Source of the DNA: Tragulus kanchil
Taxonomy: Eukaryota > Chordata > Mammalia > Artiodactyla > Tragulidae
DNA length: 64,000 nucleotides
Assembly (NCBI GenBank): GCA_022376925.1
Contig: JAIOJX010000004.1
Location: 121,917,123-121,981,122, forward strand
Direction of reading: 5' to 3'
The notes beneath the pieces were generated by a model that saw nothing but the letters and a program-made list of their open reading frames with translations, had not been told where the DNA came from and did not search any database. Shown here piece after piece: positions 49,039 through 62,032 of the stretch (positions within the stretch are counted from its first letter, which is position 1; each line of letters starts with the position of its first letter). The position numbers and the translations under genes were made by a program.

Positions 49039-49294
49039 TAGAAGAAGAGCAATATAATTTAGTGAGAAAATCATAAATTTTCCCATAAAGAGAATTGGGT
49101 TCATATTTTGGTGTATTTATTCATTCACTGTGAAAATTGTGATTTGAAAAGACATTTAACTTCTGTAGACTTCTTTTTTTTAATCTATAAAATGAAGATA
49201 GTAAAATGTGTTTATACTCTTTAAATAAAGATTTAAAGAGAAAACTCTGTAGTACTTTAGACAGTACTCAGCTTCCTAATAAGTATTTAAGTGG
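49039..49294 (+). mobile_element. MIR SINE, duplicate of 47845
   Basis: Copy of the MIR in copy B of duplication 15. Confidence 0.65.
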
Positions 49295-49403
49295 ATTACA
49301 ATTTCATATCTTCCCTTTTCTACAATAAACATGGCACTTTTCTCCCTACATATGTATGGGGCTTTCCCTCTTAGTGATCATCTAATACAGGTTATCATCA
49401 AGA

Positions 49404-49705
49404 CAGTCAATCCTAAAGGAAACCAACTCTTAATATTCATAGGACGAACTGATGCTGAAGCTGAAGCTCCAATGCTTTGACCACCTGATGCAAACAGTTG
49501 ATTCATTAGAAAAGACCCTGATGCTGGGAAAGACTGAAGGCAGAAGGAGAAGAGGGAGGCAGAGGATGCGATGGTTGGATGGCATCACTGATGCAATGGA
49601 CCATGAACTTGAGCAAACTTCAGGAGATGGTGAGGAACAGGGAAGCCATGCATCCTGCAGTTCATGGGATCACAAAGGATCAGACACAACTGAAGAACAA
49701 CAATA
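49404..49705 (+). mobile_element. BovB LINE 3' fragment, full 3' end
   Basis: Same BovB fragment as 48210-48456 but running on to its 3' end (AGTTCATGGGATCACAAAGG, CAGACACAACTGAAGAACAA). The 96-codon open frame at 49452-49742 is BovB C-terminal sequence and not a host gene. Confidence 0.9.
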
Positions 49706-52700
49706 CATATTATATGTAAAAACTATATATGTTAAAAAATAAAAATACATATTATGCTATTGGGTATTCTGGTTGAATTTTGTGTGATGAGTTCAAATCT
49801 CCTCTTATCCGGCATAGCAATGACATTAGCAAAAGAGGAATAAATAATAAAAGTCAGAATCATTGCCTTGTATACAATTTACTGAAGCTGTACACTGCTG
49901 AACCCTTATTGGACCTTTTTAAGTACCAAGACTGTCTTTATATTGAAACTTTTGCCCAACCCATCTGGTGATTCTTTCCTTGTGGTGAAAGAATGTAGGC
50001 AGTTCTCCTAATATGGCAACACAGAAAGGACTCCATTCTGCAAACTCTCCCAGAAATATGCAATGAAGTGAATGCTCAGAAACTATGTAATTTACCAAGC
50101 AACAGTAGCCAAGGAATTGTTGGTTTTTCTCAGAATTCAAGTAAATTCAACTTTCCAAAAAGAAACTAGCAAACAGTAAACTGGAAGAACAGAGAAGAAA
50201 GCAAGGGCCAGACACTGCACACATATGCTTGGGGAAGAAAAGCTGAGCCAAGAAAGCACACAAAAATTTCCAAGCCATTCAGACACCTGCCCTGGATACA
50301 TAGGTTCACACTTTCCCACTCAGCAGGGCATATGTCCACACACACTACTTGAAATCCAACTCTGGCCTCCCAGAGTTCTGGGATGGAGAACCCTAGTCTA
50401 GTGTTCTAGGCCAGCACAAGAAAAGGGCTTCAAGGATTATGGCCAGGAACTCATTAAGGAAGGTTTCACTGGAGCAAAAGAATCCAAGACTTACTGGTTC
50501 TTCAGAGTCCCAAGATCAACCAGAAGTGAGAGGGAGTAGTTCTCACTGAGGCTCTAATTGAATCCCTCAATAAGGGTTATCAGCTTTCTATTATCTTTGC
50601 ATTTATCTTTTCAATCAAGTATTGATCCTTTTGACACTACTTGAATATCCTACCTCCAACCACTCTTCACTTCTATGGAGAAATGAAAAACACTTGAGAG
50701 ATCTGACCTCACCTTACCTCAGTTTTATATGTAGGATGGTGCTATCATCCTCACTGGGCTATTGAGATGGCAAAATAAATTTTATGAAAAGTAATTTATA
50801 CATATCTTAAAATATACTGCTGAATCTACAGTCATTTCCATTTATTTTCTTGATCACATATTTTTCTTTAAATCATAATAGTTAATCCTAAAAATCTATC
50901 AAAGAGAAAAAATTATATTCATATTAAACTAAAAATAATCATGCTATATGTTTGGGAAAAATCATGACTATCTATATAATATCTTCTAGTTTCCAATTTA
51001 GCCTGTAGGCAGCTATACAACTTAATACAGGCTAATTTCAAAACAGGCAAAAGGAAGTAGATACATAAAATAATTGTTCGTTTTCAAGTCCACCCAACTG
51101 AATTCCTGCCTGGTGTCTTAAATATAACATGTGTTTGTATAATCCATAAAACTTAGCTCTACATGAATCTCTATCAAATATTTATTATAAAATGAATGAT
51201 CTTCATAAACAGTAATATATAAATGATTACTTCAATTTGAGTTTGTGACCCGTACAGGATTTATGGGAAGCATTTTTCATTTTTCTTAAAATCAATAAAT
51301 CACACTATTTAAAACATCTATCTATATTTGTGAAAATACCTTCTGGTGATATGAAGCACCTAAAGACAACATTAAGTTGAATTTCTGAAGGAAGGTAAGT
51401 CTTTACCCTTTATTAGATTATAACATTCAAATACCACTAGCAACCCTAAATGTAACATTCAACAAGAAACAGAAATTAGCTGATGTTAGGTCAATACACA
51501 AGTCCCAGAGTTTTGAAAATAAATTTTCCCAGACCTTGTTCATTTGTTGACATTTTTATAAATAGTGCATTTTAAACCTTCCTTTTAAAAATATAAAATA
51601 TATATTATTAATATCAATAAATTAAGTGATTCAAAGTAATTTTAGTGGAAAGAATTGGATTTATATTGGTATTAATCACATTCTTTAAAAAGGTTTACCC
51701 TTTCATTTCAACTTTTTTGAAATAAAGGTAGAATTCACAAAAATTCACAGAACAATTGCAAAATATAAAATAATAATAAAATTATATTGTATTTTACCCA
51801 AGGAAATGAGTCATTTTTAAAACTTATCAAAATAAACACCTGTCTAAAGTAGAAATCAAAAACCTTGATGACAAGCCAATATTGTAAAGCAATGATCCTT
51901 CAATTAAATATATATATATAAAATAAAACCTTGATGAATAATACTTAGTTCAAGTTTGAAACTCTTTTCCAAAACACCTCCCCATCACTCAATTTTAAAA
52001 ATTCATAACGACTTACTGTGATCAGTTAATTTTGAAAGTGCAACACCACTGAACCTACTCAGCCATCCAAGAGAAGCCAAGGATGCAGATTGTTCTTATT
52101 TATTAAATGTGATGTAACTGGAGCCCACAGTCATAGTCAAAAATTTATACCCACTCCTTCCCACCACACAATACATGTAAAGCAGGTGTCTTTCTATTCA
52201 TTAAAATCAGATTGGGAGGGATCACTTTTACCTAATGTTATTATGTATCTAAGAAATCAGAAATAATAAGAAAAAGATATGACAAACAGGAGAACAAACA
52301 ATAGGGTGCCACAGATTTAAATCTTTTGCAACCCAAAGGAACTACATAGTACCAAGGTTCCAAATAGATTTATTTTGGTACATGGCCCACGCCATTGCTC
52401 CTTCACATTTCACAACTCTTTCATCGGTTTCATAAGCAAAACCTACCTTGACAAAATCTCACCAACACTGAGCCCATGGCATATCACAAGGGTAAATATT
52501 TATGTGTATTCTGTTCCACTATGAGTTCTACAAGGTCAACTCTTGGTCACTATTTCAAAATGAGAAATTAAAACAAGTAGTTAAAGGGAATTCTCATTAA
52601 GCAAAGAGTTTACCATCCTCAAAACACATAGGTAGAAGCCATCTTTTATCAGTTAATTGGAGGAGACTTGGATGGGTTCCCTCAATCTCTAAGAGGAATC

Positions 52701-53258
52701 ATGTATTAACTCTGATACTTGCAATAGGTTTAATACTTAGAAGAGCCAGTATAAAAGAGATCTCTACAAGGATTTGAACAGCACTAATTAAAGATGGAAT
52801 CCTGAAACTAACACAAAAGCTCTACCAAAATGATATAATGTAAGTATGGCTTAATGTATGCCTTCCTTCACTGGAGGCCTAATAGAAATGAGAGTGCTAT
52901 TGCTAACCTTCTTTGGCAAATGTATTTTTGTTCTTATTCTCATCAGGTGAAAATTCCTCTTAAACTCTTCCGTTTCTCCCTTCATCTTGCCTGTCTTTGC
53001 TTCTATTCTTACTGTTGTGATGGGAAAAAAAAAAAAAAAAGATTAAGTCTTAATGTTGACGGAGGTTATGGAGGAATGAGAGAAAACAATTCTATGTTTC
53101 CTCACCTCAAATTTATATGATTTATTAGTCAACATGTAAAGTGTTGAAATAGTGTTTGAAATGTAAAATAAGATCATTCTATTATGCAAATGTTAAGAAC
53201 TATCTTTAAACACTATTGTCTCTCACTGTGGATGTTTCATGTGAGAAAAATTGGATGA
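49706..53258. other. Unassigned non-coding DNA, 3.5 kb
   Basis: The longest stretch without a 1.1-kb duplication in the second half. It is AT-rich with a short L1 3' tip at 51877, a (TA)n run near 51908 and a 16-A run near 53025. I see no exon-like frame. Confidence 0.55.
51877..51925 (+). mobile_element. L1 3' tip plus (TA)n
   Basis: CCAATATTGTAAAGCAATGA followed by TCCTTCAATTAAATATATAT is the extreme 3' end of a ruminant L1, and the TA run is its tail. Confidence 0.65.
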
Positions 53259-54004
53259 CCTGATGATTATTGTTATTTGTACTTTTAGTAATTACCACAG
53301 TGGATAAGCCAGGAAAAGCATTCTATAATCAGTAAAAGTGATGAGTGAATAAATTAGTGAATATTTTAGACACAGAACTATCAAAATAAATAAGGTTTGG
53401 TAGAGTTTCTGGCTCCTCCTGGTTAAAAAGGAATGCCAAACACAAGCACCTCACATATGGTTCTCTGTATACTCTTCCTACTCCAGTCATCTTCTTAATG
53501 ATTTGCTTTTCCTGAAGGGAACAGTTTTAGATAAATACCAGGTGAAAGAGGGTGCCTAAATAAAGTTCTGGAAATTACTTTTGAGGTGCTAGAAGCTCCC
53601 ACACATTGAAACCTCCCACAAGCAATTTTCTGAGGACAGATTCCAAATAACAAGGATTGGTGAAGTCTGCTTTCTGTAATACCACCTAGTCACCAATCTT
53701 AATCTACCATCAGCTTTAGGAGTAGGCTAGACAGCTTCCCCACTGTCTCCCTAAAGAAGAGGAAGGAAGGCATGAATTGAGAGTAGAACATTTGTTATGA
53801 CCCTTGCAGTCAGAAGGTACCATTCCCTGGTGGGAATACCATACAGTTGTACACATTCACACCATGCAGATACTGCCTTAAGTTCAATACAAATGATGGA
53901 AGATAAGGGGGGAAATGGATAAACGCAGGAGAAATAATAGGCTTGTTCTGACACTAACATCAATTTGAGAAAATAAATTATCTGAAGATAAAAATTTATA
54001 CATA

Positions 54005-54192
54005 GTTTACCTTTGAACAACTCAGGGGTCAGGGGCCAACCCTTCATACAGTTGAAAATCTGCAGGCCCTCCACATCTGTTGACCCAACCAACCTTAGGT
54101 TGTATAGTACTATGGTACTCACCACTGAGAAAAAAAAATAATCATGGATAGTTGACCTAGGCAATTTAAATCCCTGTTGTGCAAGGGTCAAC
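54005..54192. mobile_element. Tigger-like (TcMar) MITE remnant
   Basis: It is 188 bases with terminal inverted repeats of 17 bases matching at 14 (54005-54021 and the complement of 54176-54192; the consensus side reads GTTGACCCTTGCACAAC). A TA precedes the left end. Inside, CAGGCCCTCCACATCTG and TGACCCAACCAACC fit the Tigger-derived family. Duplicated at 55202-55389. Confidence 0.8.
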
Positions 54193-55201
54193 CATGTTTA
54201 TTCCAATGCTGCATCTCCTAAGACTTGTTTGACGCATAAAATTCTAATCAACTTTCTCAAAACCTTGACATATTTGCCTCAGTCTTTGAAATTTGCTCTT
54301 TTGATCAAAGTAGAGTACAAAAATGTTAGTGTTTACTTTGGAAATTAACTACTCAGAGGAATGACTTTCTTGTTCTTAGTTAAGGTGACTGTATTGAAAT
54401 AAGCTTTGTTTGGCCAAAGGGCTGGCACTGGGTGTTGTGGCTAGTTATCTAACTTCTAGGCTCCTGATGATTATTGTTATTTGTACTTTTAGTAATTACC
54501 ACAGTCCAGGAAAAGCATTCTATAATCAGTAAAAGTGATGAGTGAATAAATTAGTGAATATTTTAGACACAGAACTATCAAAATAAATAAGGTTTGGTAG
54601 AGTTTCTGGCTCCTCCTGGTTAAAAAGGAATGCCAAACACAAGCACCTCACATATGGTTCTCTGTATACTCTTCCTACTCCAGTCATCTTCTTAATGATT
54701 TGCTTTTCCTGAAGGAACAGTTTTAGATAAATACCAGGTGAAAGAGGGTGCCTAAATAAAGTTCTGGAAATTACTTTTGAGGTGCTAGAAGCTCCCACAC
54801 ATTGAAACCTCCCACAAGCAATTTTCTGAGGACAGATTCCAAATAACAAGGATTGGTGAAGTCTGCTTTCTGTAATACCACCTAGTCACCAATCTTAATC
54901 TACCATCAGCTTTAGGAGTAGGCTAGACAGTTTCCCCCACTGTCTCCCTAAAGAAGAGGAAGGAAGGCATGAATTGAGAGTAGAACATTTGTTATGACCC
55001 TTGCAGTCAGAAGGTACCATTCCCTGGTGGGAATACCATACAGTTGTACACATTCACACCATGCAGATACTGCCTTAAGTTCAATACAAATGATGGAAGA
55101 TAAGGGGGGAAATGGATAAACGCAGGAGAAATAATAGGCTTGTTCTGACACTAACATCAATTTGAGAAAATAAATTATCTGAAGATAAAAATTTATACAT
55201 A

Positions 55202-55389
55202 GTTTACCTTTGAACAACTCAGGGGTCAGGGGCCAACCCTTCATACAGTTGAAAATCTGCAGGCCCTCCACATCTGTTGACCCAACCAACCTTAGGTTGT
55301 ATAGTACTATGGTACTCACCACTGAGAAAAAAAAATAATCATGGATAGTTGACCTAGGCAATTTAAATCCCTGTTGTGCAAGGGTCAAC
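55202..55389. mobile_element. Tigger-like MITE remnant, duplicate
   Basis: Same element as 54005-54192 inside copy B of duplication 16. Confidence 0.8.
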
Positions 55390-55661
55390 CATGTTTATTC
55401 CAATGCTGCATCTCCTAAGACTTGTTTGACGCATAAAATTCTAATCAACTTTCTCAAAACCTTGACATATTTGCCTCAGTCTTTGAAATTTGCTCTTTTG
55501 ATCAAAGTAGAGTACAAAAATGTTAGTGTTTACTTTGGAAATTAACTACTCAGAGGAATGACTTTCTTGTTCTTAGTTAAGGTGACTGTATTGAAATAAG
55601 CTTTGTTTGGCCAAAGGGCTGGCACTGGGTGTTGTGGCTAGTTATCTAACTTCTAGGCTCC

Positions 55662-57705
55662 TTTCTCCATAATTCAACTTTACCTTTCTTCCTTTTACTT
55701 TAAGAGAAAAGATAAACAAATTAGAATTATACTGTAGTATCCCAGAAGTAGTAAGGTTTGAAACAGGTAGTGGCTCTGATCCCCAGCATCAAGGCCCCTT
55801 CCAAATTTTGAAGATTTCTCCATTTCATCAATCATAGCATAAGACAAGGACTCACGTCAGTCTATGGAAGCCAAAAGGTATCAGAAACTGCCCTGATACA
55901 TATCTGATACTCCCCCACCTCCCAAATCTGGCCTAAGCTCAACTAGTAAAATATTCTTACCTGGGATTTGAATTCTGAGTAAGTGGTACTATATTAGGTT
56001 GGGTTCCCCTAGAATCAGACTGAGACAAGGATTCAAGAGCAAACTGCTTGGAAAATTCAAGAACACTAGTAGGAAAAAGGGAAAGTCAAACAAAGGGAGG
56101 AGAGGCAATCAGTGATGGGACATTATCAAGCCAGCTACAACTAAGGGACCAGAGCCAATTTCCTTGAGCAAGTGATATAAAATAAGCACATTAGAGTGAT
56201 TTCACCTGAGGAGAGAGGAAGCTTGTGTGTATACCTACTCCCACCAGTCATTGCTTGAGGACTGAGGGATATTAACTCACTGGTACTTTCAGCCTGCCAC
56301 CTGCAAAGTTAACAGCCTTTGTAGATTCAAAGAAAGCTCTTAAGCAAGGAGATGTAGATACCTGTAGGCAGAGATCAGTCTGAGCAAACACAGGCAATAA
56401 AGTATATGGGCAGATATCCAAGAGGCTGGGATAGTTTTTAATGACTCACTGTGGTGGCCCTTCATTGCCAATGACAGTATCAAATGTCCAATAGTAACCA
56501 GCAACAAAAATGAGAACAGTGCCATTGTAACCAGTGTGTTTCTACAACTGTATCAGTTTTGATATTTGCTGCCTCATCCGCCTGTTCTTCAAACCTGATT
56601 CTCCTACCTTTCCCTTACTTCTGCATGATTCACTCAAGTGTCTTTCAAATGAACTCCTTTCTACTTAACTCAGCCAATGCTAGTCTCTCTGGCTTGCCAC
56701 CAACCACTCATATGCCTTACACAGTGATACAGTGTGGTAAAGACCAGATGTGAATGCTGTCTGTGGCAAATCCTGAGCAAAAGCAACATCTCTAAAGGTT
56801 TTAGACCAAAGTCATGCCATCTTCAGAGTGTAAGCATTTCAGCAACGATGAAGTTCGGCTTTGAGAACACCTTCTGACTTACCACTGGGTCCCAATGGAT
56901 GTGAATGCCTTACTATGAGATACCAAGTAATCAGAGGATTAGAACTGCCAAAATAAGTTGGATATACCCAATGCAATACAGAACAAACTGCTATAAAGAA
57001 GAAACCTAAAATGAATCAGCTCATTTTCTGTTACATTTAATTATCCAATGGTATCCAGAGGCATCTAGAAGTGATCCATGTCCAAGAGTAGCTCTGTTCT
57101 AGAAGGTTTTCCTTGTTTCTCTACTACCTCTACAGTATAATTACTCATATTTATGGCAATAATTGGCTCAACAGTATACCCACATGCCAGTCTATGAAAA
57201 ATGGCAAAGAAAGTCCACGATAAACAACTTCTTTGTAAGCAAGTGAAATAAAAACATGACTTTCACTCATATTCCATTAGCAAGAATTTAGACACACAGC
57301 CATATTAGCTTCGAAAGAGACTATGAAGTATAATCTCTTGTTTGAAGGAGCCTTATGCCCAGATGCACACTGATAATATGGAAAAGGAAGAAAATTAATT
57401 TAGGAAGACAACTAGCAGTATTTTATGAACAATCAGGTATATACAAAAACATTCATCAAACAGATGTACTAAATAAGCTGGATTTAGGTCCTAGGGGAAG
57501 GTCACTGATAACCTCAATATTCCCACACCTACAACACTACAACACATTACTCAACTCACACTTAAGGCCTCAAAGGGTGACCATATAACCAGTTAACTGA
57601 GGACACTATCAAACCCGGTTTCCAGGCACCTGTGACAATTGCTGAAAGTGACTTGCTGTGGAGATAAAGTGCCACTGAAAACTGGCTCTGAGAAAGGGAG
57701 AAATT
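55662..57705. other. Mostly unassigned non-coding DNA
   Basis: From about 55990 to 56330 the sequence (GGTTGGGTTCCCCTAGAATC, AGAGGAAGCTTGTGTGTATA) has the feel of an old LTR or other repeat, but I cannot name it. The rest is unique AT-rich DNA with no coding signal. Confidence 0.5.
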
Positions 57706-57720
57706 AGAGCGACATAGTTT

Positions 57721-58072
57721 CTTTGTTTTTTTTTTTTTATTTTATTTTATTTTATTTTTTTTTAATAAGGTATTATTGTTTACTGCCACGCATTGACCTG
57801 AATCTGCCGTTAAGTATTTTGTTTTGGCTGTGCTGGGTCTTTTTTGTGCCCAGGCTTTTCTCTAGTTGTGGTACACAGGTTTCTCATTGAGATGGCTTCT
57901 CTTGTTGTGGAGTAGGGGCTCTAGGGCCTCAGTAGCTGTGGTCTGAAGTTTGGAAGCAAAGGCTCAATAGTTGTGCCACATGGGCTTAGTTGATCCATGG
58001 CATGTGGTATCCTCCCAGACCAGGGACAGAACCCTTATCTCCTACACTGGCACTGAGCCACCAGGGAAACTC
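57721..58072 (-). mobile_element. CHR-2 type SINE with long T-rich tail
   Basis: The plus strand shows the (TTTTA)n/T tail at 57725-57764, then TTTGGCTGTGCTGGGTCTTT, CTTCTCTTGTTGTGGAG, GGCATGTGGTATCCTCCCAG and GAGCCACCAGGGAAAC. A diverged 15-base target-site duplication (12 of 15 match) flanks it: 57706-57720 and 58073-58087. An old insertion. Confidence 0.87.
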
Positions 58073-58087
58073 AGAGCAACACAATTT

Positions 58088-59295
58088 GAAGAGCACATGG
58101 ATGTCTAAGTATCAGGGGAAAATAGTATAACTGCCCACTTACTTCTCTTGGATGCCACCTCCACTAAGATCATCCTGAACTACCCACAGTTGCTAAAACT
58201 GGCTGCCTACTTTTGTGCCTCTGGGTCTTGGTTCTTGCTAACCTTTCTGGCTTCAAGTGCCTTCCACTCACCTTCTGTCTAAGGTCTCCCCTAATCACCT
58301 CAGACAGAAATGGCTATGGTATCCACTATGCATAAGCTCACAGAGCAGTCAGCTCTCTTCACGTCTCATTGTAAACTATTTGTTTACATACTCGTGGCCC
58401 TTATTACATTGCAAACGTATGACCAAGCAAATTATTTCAAGAACTGCAAGCTTAAAGAATTGTGTATTTCTGACCAAGAAAGCTGAATTTAACAAGATAC
58501 ATTCAATTTAGCCTATGGCCAAGAATTGTAACATTCACTGTGATACTTGGCATAGTGAAAACTTTGAATACACTTTGAATGCAACCCAGTCTTATACTAG
58601 AAACAAAGTAGATGCTCATTGAATGTTTGTAAAATGAATGAATGAATGAATGAATGAACAAATGTATCAAACAATAGATCCTATGATAGCATACTCTATC
58701 AGTTTTATACATACTTGTATAATATTTATGCCAATGTATGTTTTATATACACTTGCATAGTGAAATTCTACCTAAAATCATGACACTATGCTTTATCGGA
58801 GTGCAATTAACATTCACTACTTTTATAACCAAGTGGTTTCTACAATAGAGCACATAAGCATCATTAAGACACTAAAACAAATATTGATTGGATTTAATTA
58901 TTATATAACAGACTAAACAAAAAATACATTCATCTTGCAACCTACTCTGTATACATCTGCATTCATTATACACAGGTAAAAATGTGAATAACTATTTCTT
59001 TCAGCAGGATTTTAAGGTGTTAGCCCTTCGTTGTATTTCCATATTTATTATCTCAAATTTTTTGATAATAGATAAAGGTATTTTCTTCCATCTAAGAATG
59101 ACTTCCAATATGGAAATCATTAGTGCACTTAGATATGGAATTCAGAAATGGGAAAACAAAGTCATTTTAAGTAAAGCATACTATTTGACAAGGAGATTAA
59201 TAACCTGAAGACCGGAAACAACTGTTTTTCCTTATTAAGTCTCATGTACTAATATGAACAGTACTGCTTAATTCTCATGGCTACACAATACTAAA
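58088..59295. other. Unassigned non-coding DNA
   Basis: Contains an (AATG)n microsatellite at 58635-58663 and otherwise AT-rich unique DNA without a coding signal. Confidence 0.55.
58635..58663. repeat. (AATG)n microsatellite
   Basis: Six or so AATG units (AAATGAATGAATGAATGAAT and on). Probably length-variable. Confidence 0.9.
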
Positions 59296-59498
59296 GCTTC
59301 TCAGATGGTGCTAGTGGTAAAGAATCCACCTGTCAATGCAGGAGACACAAGAGACATGGGTTCAATCCCTAGACTGGGAAGATGCCCTGAAGTAGGAATT
59401 GGCAACCCATTTCTTGCCTAGATAATCCCATAGACAGAGGAGCCTGGGAGGCTAGACTCTATGGGGTCAAATCGTCAGGCACAACTAGCGACTAAGCA
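59296..59498 (+). mobile_element. Bov-tA SINE
   Basis: Head GCTTCTCAGATGGTGCTAGT with box-B-like GGTTCAATCCCTAGAC, then the Bov-A body (ATAATCCCATAGACAGAGGA, GCCTGGGAGGCTAGACTC), ending ACTAAGCACT. A complete but weathered copy. Confidence 0.9.
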
Positions 59499-59798
59499 CT
59501 TACATGTAAACTCTCCAACTCTTTAGCAAAAGGACGATCAGAAGTTCTGGTAACAAAGGAGTTTATGGAGTGGTATTACTATTAAAAGATTCATGCTAAC
59601 CAGGTGTTTGAGCTGCTAGAAAAGTCAACTGTTTAACATATAACCTTTCTGTTATAAATACTGTACCACCAGAAGACAAATTAAACATTTTTGTATAAAA
59701 CTATGGTTTTTTAAATACATGGGTAATGAAAAAAACATTGTGTTCAACTTTTCCTGAGTAAATTGCCAAGCATGTAACCCTGAGAAGAACACCACAGA

Positions 59799-61961
59799 GT
59801 CCTTACACCAGCAATTCACTTAAATTGTATCATGCAGAGACAAAGGTGGTATTGCGAGGCTTTAAAACACAAATGTAGATTATGTATACCAGAAACAGAT
59901 TAATGACAAGGCTAATCACATATACAATTATATGTGTCATAGACAAAAACTGACTCAGAGGATTCAAAGGTAATCGTGGCCTGTACCGTCATACTTAGAG
60001 ACTTTCAGTTTGTCTGAATAATGAGTTTAACCTGTTAACCCTGTCGCTTTCACACACTTTTGCTGGAACTCTCACCTGTTTGGGAAAATTGTGGTTTTTC
60101 AGGCTTACAATTTTGAGCTTGCTTTATACAAACTAACCACTAAAAATGGGGGTGCGGAGGCTTTTTCTGAAATGAGTATTATAGGAACTAACCTCAGGGT
60201 TAAATACTACAATCATTCACAGGTGGGATTTCTTGGGATTTGTAACTTTCCATGAAGGGATTTACATATGCCCAGAAGAAGTCACTGCTGAAATAATGCT
60301 GTTTTTTTGTTGTTGTTTTCTTCCCCCATTTGGGTTAGGGGGTGGGGGTGCAGTTTTAACTAAGCAGTGAAGTAATTGTGTCTGTTCATAGTTACCAAGC
60401 TGTTGTGCTTTTTGTTTAGTAGGTCAACACACTTTCGTGCCTTAATTTGCATCTGGGCCTATCACGCAAGGGCCATTGCCTCACAGAAGGTTTTAATCAA
60501 AGCAGCCAACCCAACAAAATAGGACACCCTGGTCAGAATTACTCTCTCAACCTCATTTTGAACTGTTGCTTTTTCAGAGGTTTGGCAAATTTCATGATAA
60601 GCCACTTAGCAAAGTGTTCACACTTAATGCGGCAATTTTTACATAAAAAATACTCCTCTGTCACCCAGACCTTTAAAATGTCAAATATCCATAGTTAAAG
60701 GGAGAGCAGTGCTACATTTTCAACCAGTCTCTAAGCACAGAGTCTAAAATTGTGCTCTTTATAAAACAGAAAGGCTTCTCTATTCATACCTCATACCTCT
60801 ATAACCTTGGATACGTGTGCAGTCCCTCAGTCACGGCTGACTCTTTGTGATCCCATGGATGGTTCAAAAACATTTGTTAAACCAGAACCCAAAAAAGGTC
60901 CTTACACCAGCAATTCACTTAAATTGTATCATGCAGAGACAAAGGTGGTATTGCGAGGCTTTAAAACACAAATGTAGATTATGTATACCAGAAACAGATT
61001 AATGACAAGGCTAATCACATATACAATTATATGTGTCATAGACAAAAACTGACTCAGAGGATTCAAAGGTAATCGTGGCCTGTACCGTCATACTTAGAGA
61101 CTTTCAGTTTGTCTGAATAATGAGTTTAACCTGTTAACCCTGTCGCTTTCACACACTTTTGCTGGAACTCTCACCTGTTTGGGAAAATTGTGGTTTTCAG
61201 GCTTACAATTTTGAGCTTGCTTTATACAAACTAACCACTAAAAAGGGGGGTGGAGGCTTTTTCTGAAATGAGTATTATAGGAACTAACCTCAGGGTTAAA
61301 TACTACAATCATTCACAGGTGGGATTTCTTGGGATTTGTAACTTTCCATGAAGGGATTTACATATGCCCAGAAGAAGTCACTGCTGAAATAATGCTGTTT
61401 TTTTGTTGTTGTTTTCTTCCCCCATTTGGGTTAGGGGGTGGGGGTGCAGTTTTAACTAAGCAGTGAAGTAATTGTGTCTGTTCATAGTTACCAAGCTGTT
61501 GTGCTTTTTGTTTAGTAGGTCAACACACTTTCGTGCCTTAATTTGCATCTGGGCCTATCACGCAAGGGCCATTGCCTCACAGAAGGTTTTAATCAAAGCA
61601 GCCAACCCAACAAAATAGGACACCCTGGTCAGAATTACTCTCTCAACCTCATTTTGAACTGTTGCTTTTTCAGAGGTTTGGCAAATTTCATGATAAGCCA
61701 CTTAGCAAAGTGTTCACACTTAATGCGGCAATTTTTACATAAAAAATACTCCTCTGTCACCCAGACCTTTAAAATGTCAAATATCCATAGTTAAAGGGAG
61801 AGCAGTGCTACATTTTCAACCAGTCTCTAAGCACAGAGTCTAAAATTGTGCTCTTTATAAAACAGAAAGGCTTCTCTATTCATACCTCATACCTCTATAA
61901 CCTTGGATACGTGTGCAGTCCCTCAGTCACGGCTGACTCTTTGTGATCCCATGGATGGTAG
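59799..61961. repeat. Tandem duplication 17 (offset 1099/1096)
   Basis: Copy A is 59799-60863 and copy B is 60898-61961. A filler of 34 bases (60864-60897) sits at the join and resembles nothing in the flanks. Small differences lie in T- and G-runs (60099, 60149). The unit is largely repeat-free apart from the start of a Bov-A piece at its right end. Confidence 0.93.
60815..60863 (-). mobile_element. Bov-A/Bov-tA SINE piece, truncated by junction
   Basis: First 49 bases (GTGTGCAGTCCCTCAGTCAC and on) of the element complete at 61911. It is cut by the join of duplication 17. Confidence 0.8.
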
Positions 61962-62032
61962 CCCTCCAGGCTCCTCTGTCCATGGAATTTTCCAAGCCAG
62001 AATACTGGAGTGGGTTGGCATTTCCTACTCCA
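61911..62032 (-). mobile_element. Bov-A half SINE
   Basis: The plus strand shows CCCTCAGTCACGGCTGACTC, TTTGTGATCCCATGGATGG, CAGGCTCCTCTGTCCATGGA and AATACTGGAGTGGGTTGGCA: the Bov-A part in reverse orientation, without the tRNA-like head. Confidence 0.87.

Larger units (their letters stand above)
47262..49650. repeat. Tandem duplication 15 (offset 1203/1194)
   Basis: Copy A is 47262-48456 and copy B is 48465-49650. About 50 bases into copy B (near 48520) a short stretch is garbled and nine bases shorter in total. The overlap with duplication 14 gives three copies of the Bov-tA. Confidence 0.93.
53259..55661. repeat. Tandem duplication 16 (offset 1204/1197)
   Basis: Copy A is 53259-54464 and copy B is 54463-55661. 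Copy B lacks seven bases (GGATAAG) about 45 bases after its start, and other differences are in G- and C-runs. The paired 146-codon minus-strand frames at 53751 and 54948 fall partly in a DNA transposon and are not a gene. Confidence 0.94.

Noticed and set aside
49452..49742. 96-codon frame
   Set aside because: BovB LINE sequence followed by unique DNA.
53751..54191. 146-codon minus-strand frame, present twice
   Set aside because: Part of it lies in a Tigger-like element, it has no known domain, and its repetition is due to duplication 16.
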